Source: Pseudomonadota bacterium (GTDB lineage: Bacteria > Pseudomonadota > Gammaproteobacteria > Steroidobacterales > Steroidobacteraceae). Taken from it: 64,000 nucleotides of DNA. The translations under genes and the position numbers were made by a program. Every line of letters starts with the position of its first letter. The stretch's first letter is position 1. Location: assembly GCA_023391815.1 (NCBI GenBank), contig JAEWAF010000094.1, positions 29,175-93,174 on the forward strand, given 5' to 3'. Below are positions 58,322 through 64,000 of the stretch, piece after piece. The notes beneath the pieces were generated by a model that saw only the letters and a program-made list of their open reading frames with translations, searched no databases and was not told where the DNA came from.

Positions 58322-60322
58322 CTAGCCGGAATCCGGGCTCAGAACCTCTCGCGAGATGAGCTTCGTCAGTCCGGAGTCTTCGACCAGCAGCCGGGCGCCC
58401 GCCGGGCTCAGGTGAACCGCATCGCTGTACAAGATGGGCTTGCCGGGCGGGCGTTGCGAGCAAACCTTGCTCGCGCACAGCACAGACATCGCGTTGACCA
58501 ACTGCACCTGCGGGAATGCTGCCTGGATTCGCTCGAGCACGCGGTTGTACGGCGCCATGGCGTGCTCGACCTGCTCGCGATCGCGTTCCGGAGAGCACTG
58601 CGTCGTGGGTAATCTGAAGGCGCGCAGAAAGCAGGAAGGGGCGGTCGAGAAGGCGGGAATCTCACCGAGATAGATCACTCGGGAGAATCGCGTGAGCTCG
58701 CCCAACAGGCTGCGCAGACCATACTCGAAGATGACTTCTTTGGGCTCGGCAGCCGTCGCGCCGTCGCGAATCAGATGGATCTTCGGATTGTTGATCAGGG
58801 AAGAGTCGTTACCGATCACCACGACGACTTTCGGCTTGGTTCGATGCACGTACTGGATGAAGGTGCGCCACACCTGCTGACATTCTTTTTCATTCGGGTC
58901 GTAGCCGCTGAGATGGACGTTCAGCATCGGCGGGCAGCCGCCGCGGCCGAGCAGCATGACCGAGTGTTTTTGCGCAAGGAGAGGCGCTGCTACTTCGTAG
59001 ATGGCGTGTGCCCTCGAATCGCCGACGAACAGAATGGACGGTGGCTGGTCACTGGTCGTGCGGCAATAGTTGATTGGCGCGTTGGCGTCGAATCGTGTCG
59101 GACACAAAGCATCGCGCCTCGGACCCGGACGCAGGGCCTGTACCTCCGTATCGAAGCGCTGCGCAAAGCCGCCGCTCATGTAGATCGCGATCCCCGCTAG
59201 ACCCGCGAGCGCGGCTCCGGCCGCCAGCCGTAGATTGAATCGCGGTTCCCTGTGTCTTCGGATCGGCACTTCAATGTATCGATACGTCACCCACGCAAGC
59301 AGGAAGCTCAACACCAACGCCAGCCAACGCAACGCAGGCGGCGGCAGGCCGGCTTCCAGGATGTTCAAGAACGACAACAGCGGCCAATGCCACAGATATA
59401 GCGCATAGCTGATCAGCCCGGTCAGCACCAGGGGACGCGACGCGAGCACGTGGCGCTGAACCCAGGTGTCACCGGGCGTTGCCAGGATCAAAAGACTGCC
59501 AGCTACGGGCAGCAGTGCCGGCCAACTCGGAAACGGCGTGCTCATATCGAATGCCACGATCGATGTGAGAATCAACGCCAAACCGAACAACGGCGACAAG
59601 TTGCGAACGATGTCCGGAGGCCGGCGCTCAGTGAATCGGGCTGGTAGTGCTCGGTGTTGCATGACCAATGCCAACAGACAACCGGCACCCAACTCCCAGA
59701 AGCGCGACACGGGCCAGTAGAAATTTGCGACAGGTCTCGACTGGGACAGGCTCACACTCAACGCAAACGAGACGCATACCAGGATCGAGAGGACGAGGGG
59801 CAGCGCTGTCTTGCGCTTCCATAGCGACACCAGGATCGCGGGCCACACCAGATAAAATTGTTCTTCGATTCCCAGCGACCACAAATGCAGCAGCGGCTTG
59901 AGCTCCGCTGCGGTATCGAAGTAGCCGCTTTCACGCCACAGCGCGAAGTTCGCGACGAACGCGGCCGCCGCAGTCGCATGCTTGCCGAGCTCTTTGAACT
60001 CATTCGGCAACAGCACGAACCAGCCGAGCGCGAGCGTGGTCGCCAGCACCAGAATCAATGCAGGAAACAAGCGCCGCACGCGTCGCCAATAGAAATCCGC
60101 GAACGAAAAATCCGCGTGCGACAGCTGCCCCGCGACGATGCTCGTGATCAAAAAACCCGAGATGACAAAAAATACGTCGACGCCGACGTAACCTCCGGAG
60201 ACGGTTTCCGGGAAAGCGTGAAAGCCGAGCACGGCCAGCACCGCCACGCCGCGCAGTCCATCGACCGCCGGACGATAATGGAAGTGCTTGGCGTGCTCCG
60301 CTGACTGGACGTCAGGGCGCAT
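58322..60322 (-). CDS. OafA-type acyltransferase with SGNH domain
   Basis: A 666-residue membrane acyltransferase. The acyltransferase-3 domain (about 15-360) has ten or eleven helices and the motifs YRPAVDGLRGVAVLAVLGFHAF, GGYVGVDVFFVISGFLI and FYWRRVRRLFPAL. The C-terminal periplasmic SGNH domain holds ILFVGDSRAHAIYE and SDAVHLSPAGARLL (catalytic Ser and Asp-His). It O-acetylates surface polysaccharide such as O-antigen. The decayed SGNH gene is just downstream. Confidence 0.93.
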   Translation of the reverse strand: MRPDVQSAEHAKHFHYRPAVDGLRGVAVLAVLGFHAFPETVSGGYVGVDVFFVISGFLITSIVAGQLSHADFSFADFYWRRVRRLFPALILVLATTLALGWFVLLPNEFKELGKHATAAAAFVANFALWRESGYFDTAAELKPLLHLWSLGIEEQFYLVWPAILVSLWKRKTALPLVLSILVCVSFALSVSLSQSRPVANFYWPVSRFWELGAGCLLALVMQHRALPARFTERRPPDIVRNLSPLFGLALILTSIVAFDMSTPFPSWPALLPVAGSLLILATPGDTWVQRHVLASRPLVLTGLISYALYLWHWPLLSFLNILEAGLPPPALRWLALVLSFLLAWVTYRYIEVPIRRHREPRFNLRLAAGAALAGLAGIAIYMSGGFAQRFDTEVQALRPGPRRDALCPTRFDANAPINYCRTTSDQPPSILFVGDSRAHAIYEVAAPLLAQKHSVMLLGRGGCPPMLNVHLSGYDPNEKECQQVWRTFIQYVHRTKPKVVVVIGNDSSLINNPKIHLIRDGATAAEPKEVIFEYGLRSLLGELTRFSRVIYLGEIPAFSTAPSCFLRAFRLPTTQCSPERDREQVEHAMAPYNRVLERIQAAFPQVQLVNAMSVLCASKVCSQRPPGKPILYSDAVHLSPAGARLLVEDSGLTKLISREVLSPDSG

Positions 60323-60704
60323 GGCCAGGACCCTCTGGACTCGAGAGAGGAAATGTCGAGAGCGAGAGAGCCGTGTACTACGGTGGAGAGGACAGGCAGG
60401 ACGCGCCGGAAGCGCCTGGCGCCAGCAGCGCTGAACAGCTGGTGTTGCTCAGCATCGGCCGATCTTGGGAGCGATGCTGTTCGCCGATGGCCGAGAAACG
60501 CGGAGGGACGCGAAGCGCGTGGCGACCTTTACGACGTCGCCAGACCGATTTGCGTAAGAACTGCACATTTCGCAAGCAAACGCACGACGTGCTCGTGATC
60601 GATTGTCGTGCGCGCTTCGTCATGCAACCGCAACGTGTTCTACAAACCAAAGTTCCTGCACGTTGTGCTGGCGAAAAAACCAGACACGAGCGGCGGCATT
60701 CCGG
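60323..60704. other. Intergenic region, no gene seen
   Basis: About 380 bp between two leftward genes. Short frames on both strands are Arg/Ser-rich and lack ribosome-binding sites. No repeat or hairpin stands out. Confidence 0.35.
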
Positions 60705-61034
60705 CTACAGCGCGGAGTCGTATCCTTTGCCGGCGGGCGTGTCGAAACGATTCGCCAGCTGGGCGTACTCCGGCGGATACAACAGCGTCACTTCGAACTG
60801 GCCTGTCGTGCGCTCGAGCTCCGCATCGATGGTCTGGCGCAGGATCATCGCGTGGCCCCGCACATTCCACTTGCCATCGATTTCTTCAACCAGATGCACC
60901 CGAGTCGGCTTGAGGTTGTAGAGCCGTCGGCCCGCGATCGAAAAGTCATAAATGCCGCCGACCCGAACGTCGTCCGGAAAGCCGGCGCCACGCTTGAGCT
61001 TGAGCGTGTCGTTGAGCTCGATCTGATGTCCCAT
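60705..61034 (-). CDS. Hypothetical protein (109 aa)
   Basis: A small protein beginning MGHQIELNDTLKLKRGAGFP, with YDFSIAGRRLYNLKPTRVHLVEEIDGKWNVRGHAMI and ELERTTGQFEVTLLYPPEYAQLANRFDTP. It looks like a small beta-rich cytosolic domain. No family recognised, but the sequence reads as well-formed coding DNA with resident composition. Divergent from the DUF349 gene. Confidence 0.65.
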   Translation of the reverse strand: MGHQIELNDTLKLKRGAGFPDDVRVGGIYDFSIAGRRLYNLKPTRVHLVEEIDGKWNVRGHAMILRQTIDAELERTTGQFEVTLLYPPEYAQLANRFDTPAGKGYDSAL

Positions 61035-61131
61035 GCGCCGATTCTAACCGGGCGCGGCGACCAGGAAGCACGCTCCGGCCCCTCGAAATCCGCTAGAGTA
61101 GGCGCCCGGGGAGGGGAGTCAGGATCGATCG

Positions 61132-63420
61132 ATGTCGTTGTTCTCACGCTTTCGCAAGCCGCCCGCGCCTTCAGTTCCCGCGAAACCGCCGGAGACTGTC
61201 GCGCCCAAGGCATCCGAGCCGCCCGCTCCGGAGACCGTTGTGGTCGCCGCGCAGGAAGAGCAGAGCCTGCAGGCGGCGATCGCGGCCGGGGATACGCAGA
61301 CGATCGCCCGGCTGGTGATCGAGGGCGCGTCGACAAAGATCAGGCAGCTGGCGGCGGAAGCCATCGACGATCCGGCGCAGATTCGCCAGCTGATCCGGGA
61401 TGCTCGCGGCGGCAAGGACAAGAGCGTCTACAAGATCCTGACCCACAAGCGCGATTTGCTGCTGGCACAGGAACGCGAGGTCGAACACCTGCAGGCCGAA
61501 GTCGCGGCCACGGCCGCCGCGATCGAGAAGCACAGCCATCGTCCCTACGATCCGATGTTCACCCCGACCCTGGAGCAGCTCGAGGGTCGCTGGAATGCCG
61601 TGGCCGAGCATGCAGCTCCGGATGTCGCCGAGAAAGCTCGCCAGGCTATCGACCGTGCGCGAGAAGTCATCGCTCAACATTTGCGACACATTGCCGCTGA
61701 GGCTGCGCGTCAGCTGGCTGCTGCCAACGCGGCGACTCAGGCCCAGCTCCAGCGCGAGCAGGAAGAGAAAGCCGCGGCGGCCGCCGCAGCCGAGCGCGCC
61801 CAAGTTCAGCAAGCGGAGCGGCAGGCTGAAGCGGAGAAGCACGACGCTGAGGCCAAGGCTTTACGGCAGATCGGTGGATTGGTTCGCAAGGCTCACGGGG
61901 CCCTCGCTGCCGGCAGCAGCAAGACGGCCGCGGGCCTGCGTCGGGGAATCGAAGAGAAGCTGGCGCATGCTCCGCCGCTGCCGGCGCATCTCGCCAATCA
62001 GCTTCGACAGCTCGACGAGAAGCTGCAGGAGCTGAAGGATTGGAAGAGCTTCTCGGTCGCGCCCAAGCGTATCGAGCTCATCGAGCGCATGGAGTCGCTG
62101 ATCGGCGCGACGCTGCATCCCACCGCGCTTGCCGGGCACATCAAGGATTTGCAAGAACAGTGGCGTACGTTGAGCAAAGGCGCGGGCGAGAATGGCGAGG
62201 CGGAATGGCAACGCTTCCACGAAGCCGCGCAGAAAGCATTTCAGCCGTGCCGTGAATTCTTCGAAACGCAGGATCGAGCGAAGGAAGAGAATCTGCGTCA
62301 GCGTGGCCTGTTGTTCGAGCGGCTCGCAGCGTTCGAAGCTCAGCACAATTGGGAGCAGCCCGATTGGCGGAACGTAATCACGGCGGTGCGCGAATCGCGT
62401 CAACTATGGCGAGAGCACTCGCCCGTGGACCCCGCGGCCGCCGAAGAACTGCAGGGCCGCTTCAACGAGCTGACGGCCACTCTGCAGAGTCGCATCGATG
62501 CCGAATACGCCCGCAACGTAAAAGAAAAGAAATCTCTGATCGAACGTGCACGCGCGCTGGTCGGTTCGTCGGAAACCCGCAAGGCCATCGACGAGGTCAA
62601 GCGGCTGCAGGAGAAGTGGAAAGCCGTCGGCCCGGTGTCGCGCGAGGACGATCGCAAACTGTGGGAAGAATTCCGGAAACAATGCGACGCGTTGTTTCAG
62701 AAGCGACACCAGGAGTTCGCCTCTCAGCACGCGGCGCTGGACGCCAACAAGTCGCAGGCGGTCGGCTTGTGCGAAGAGCTGGAGAAAATCGCTGAGCTGT
62801 CGGGACCGGAGCTGCTGGAGAGCGCCAAGAAAGTGCCCGAGCTGCGCGTCGCCTTCGATGCGATCGAGGAATTGCCCAAGGCCAACGCGCGACAACTGCA
62901 ATCACGTTTCGAGCGTGCGTTCGAGCGTTGTCACAGAGCCGTCGCTCAACAACACGCCCGGGATGCCGAGCAGGGGTGGAGCGCGCTGCTGGAGGCATCG
63001 AACGCCGTGCGTGCTTATCGACTGGCGGTCGTTCGAAATGAGGCCGAGCGCGATTCGATGAAGCAGGTTGCCGAAACTCAACTCACCAGCGCCGCCAAGC
63101 TGCCGAAGCGTGGCTTGGACGTGTTGAAGCAAGCTCTCGTGCAACCCGGCAGCGCAGACATCGTCGCGAACGAGCAGGCGCTGCGAACTCTCTGCGTTCG
63201 CGCCGAGATCCTCACCGATACTCCCACCCCCGCGGCCGACCAGACGCTCCGTCGCGAGTATCAAGTGAAGCGCCTCATGCAGAGCATGGGCCAAGGCATC
63301 AAATCCGAGGAGGGGCTCGACGCTTTGACGCTCGAGTGGCTGGCTGTCGGGCCGACGGAAGAAGGCACCTACCTGGAGCTGTTGGCACGGTTCAGGGCGT
63401 GTCGCGGCAAGATGCTCTAG
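61132..63420 (+). CDS. DUF349-domain protein (762 aa)
   Basis: A long, helical, charged protein with several DUF349 repeats (for example LEQLEGRWNAVAEHA, IKDLQEQWRTLSKGAGENGEAEWQRFHEAAQKAFQPCREFFE, VKRLQEKWKAVGPVSREDDRKLWEEFRKQCDALFQKRHQEF). A Pro/Ala-rich N-terminus and a coiled coil (about 195-250) precede them. Function is not established. Monocistronic. Confidence 0.88.
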   Translation: MSLFSRFRKPPAPSVPAKPPETVAPKASEPPAPETVVVAAQEEQSLQAAIAAGDTQTIARLVIEGASTKIRQLAAEAIDDPAQIRQLIRDARGGKDKSVYKILTHKRDLLLAQEREVEHLQAEVAATAAAIEKHSHRPYDPMFTPTLEQLEGRWNAVAEHAAPDVAEKARQAIDRAREVIAQHLRHIAAEAARQLAAANAATQAQLQREQEEKAAAAAAAERAQVQQAERQAEAEKHDAEAKALRQIGGLVRKAHGALAAGSSKTAAGLRRGIEEKLAHAPPLPAHLANQLRQLDEKLQELKDWKSFSVAPKRIELIERMESLIGATLHPTALAGHIKDLQEQWRTLSKGAGENGEAEWQRFHEAAQKAFQPCREFFETQDRAKEENLRQRGLLFERLAAFEAQHNWEQPDWRNVITAVRESRQLWREHSPVDPAAAEELQGRFNELTATLQSRIDAEYARNVKEKKSLIERARALVGSSETRKAIDEVKRLQEKWKAVGPVSREDDRKLWEEFRKQCDALFQKRHQEFASQHAALDANKSQAVGLCEELEKIAELSGPELLESAKKVPELRVAFDAIEELPKANARQLQSRFERAFERCHRAVAQQHARDAEQGWSALLEASNAVRAYRLAVVRNEAERDSMKQVAETQLTSAAKLPKRGLDVLKQALVQPGSADIVANEQALRTLCVRAEILTDTPTPAADQTLRREYQVKRLMQSMGQGIKSEEGLDALTLEWLAVGPTEEGTYLELLARFRACRGKML

Positions 63421-63462
63421 TCTCCAGTCGCAACGATTGGCCACCGCCGGCGCAAAAAAGTG

Positions 63463-63468
63463 TAATAT
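63463..63468 (+). promoter_or_regulatory. Putative -10 of the tRNA-Pro promoter
   Basis: TAATAT at 63463-63468 is followed by a GC-rich discriminator (CGCGCGCCGC). TTGGCC at 63437-63442 would be a distant -35 (20-bp spacer). The leader to the tRNA is about 120 bp. Confidence 0.4.
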
Positions 63469-63595
63469 CGCGCGCCGCAGGGCGGCTCCTGGCGATCGCC
63501 AGCGCCGTTGCCCATCACGGAACTTGTCCCGCAACAATGGCTTACGCTCGAAAGTTGTGGCGAAGTTAGCGGCCGTGTAGCATCGATTTCAGTGT

Positions 63596-63672
63596 CGGGA
63601 CGTGGCGCAGCCTGGTAGCGCACTTGCATGGGGTGCAAGGGGTCGCGAGTTCGAATCTCGCCGTCCCGACCA
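63596..63672 (+). tRNA. tRNA-Pro (anticodon GGG)
   Basis: A 77-base cloverleaf with encoded CCA. Acceptor CGGGACG pairs with CGTCCCG. The anticodon arm TTGCA-TGGGGTG-TGCAA gives GGG, and the T-arm is GCGAG-TTCGAAT-CTCGC. Confidence 0.97.
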
Positions 63673-64000
63673 ATCAATTCAACGACTTAGAACGACGGTC
63701 TTTTGGCGGTATCTCTCAAGGGTACAGCTAAGGGTACAAAGTCGTCCGCTCCTGCCTTCATCAACTTCTTTGCAGGAGAAAACCCATGCAAGTCCATGAT
63801 TCGCCGCACGTGGCGACAGCTGCGTTCGTCATCCGTTGGCCAATTCCCTGACCCAACCCGCCTGATCGCGAACGACTGAGTTCGAAGAGCGAGCCGCCGC
63901 GGTGTCGTTACCACCACGACGGATCTGACCACAACCGCACTCATGAGGTGCTGTAATCGCTGTGTCCATTATCCCGCGCATCGAGCGCGGCCGTCTCTAT
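63673..64000. other. Possible left edge of a second tRNA-targeted element
   Basis: Immediately after the tRNA-Pro, AAGGGTAC occurs at 63718-63725 and 63730-63737, 12 bp apart, similar in pitch and core to the repeats flanking the tRNA-Lys element. Small frames here (for example one starting at 63786 after AGGAG) are too short to call. No integrase is seen before the window ends. Confidence 0.4.

Noticed and set aside
60373..60921. 182-codon frame between the acyltransferase and the 109-residue gene
   Set aside because: Ser/Arg-rich, no homology, and overlaps the better-supported leftward gene at 60705.

Overview
The window looks like chromosome from a GC-rich gammaproteobacterium. The evidence is the tolQRAB-pal-cpoB block with queE-queC and tRNA-Lys behind it, the ruvCAB order, sucA-sucB-lpd, and catabolic acyl-CoA dehydrogenases. 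A relative of Steroidobacter/Nevskiales is my inference from gene content; no 16S gene is present. Most of the window is ordinary chromosome, with one small integrated element and a few accessory patches.

Layout. 1-5.1 kb: 5' part of a secreted TPS-type filamentous haemagglutinin-like gene, a two-domain acyltransferase (OlsF-like) and a sigma-region-4-like regulator. 5.4-10.9 kb: SRPBCC protein, AAC(3)-type acetyltransferase, two hypotheticals, a membrane diguanylate cyclase and a secreted protein. 11-16.2 kb: acyl-CoA catabolism (two acyl-CoA dehydrogenases, a divergent acyl-CoA synthetase, an IclR regulator). 16.4-19.5 kb: exopolysaccharide priming glycosyl-phosphotransferase, a 33-residue secreted peptide, and an unusual kinase/serine-acetyltransferase fusion. 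19.8-25.5 kb: 2-oxoglutarate dehydrogenase complex. 25.6-31.5 kb: amino-acid permease, ABC exporter, cupin and RelA. 31.7-33.9 kb: Holliday-junction genes ruvC-ruvA-ruvB. 33.9-39.3 kb: Tol-Pal envelope system. 39.4-40.8 kb: queuosine precursor genes queE and queC, separated by an antisense tRNA-Lys-like remnant.

40.97-47.23 kb is an integrated element of about 6.25 kb. It starts in the 3' end of tRNA-Lys(TTT), is bounded by a perfect 16-bp direct repeat, and carries a P4-type tyrosine integrase. It also has an AlpA-like excision regulator, a tightly coupled operon encoding a winged-helix protein whose own coding sequence contains an iteron-like set of palindromes, a zinc-ribbon protein, two unknown proteins, and a leftward operon with an XRE regulator and a 34-codon coupled gene. 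Just outside the right end sits an AbrB/Doc toxin-antitoxin pair.

48.7-57.5 kb: secreted c-type cytochromes, a metallo-beta-lactamase-fold protein, an O-methyltransferase, a pair of secreted proteins sharing a split motif, a threonine-synthase-like enzyme with a LysR regulator, and a PPK2 kinase. 57.5-64 kb: a decayed SGNH/CTERM gene, an OafA-type acyltransferase, a DUF349 protein, and tRNA-Pro(GGG) followed by sequence resembling the edge of another tRNA-targeted element.
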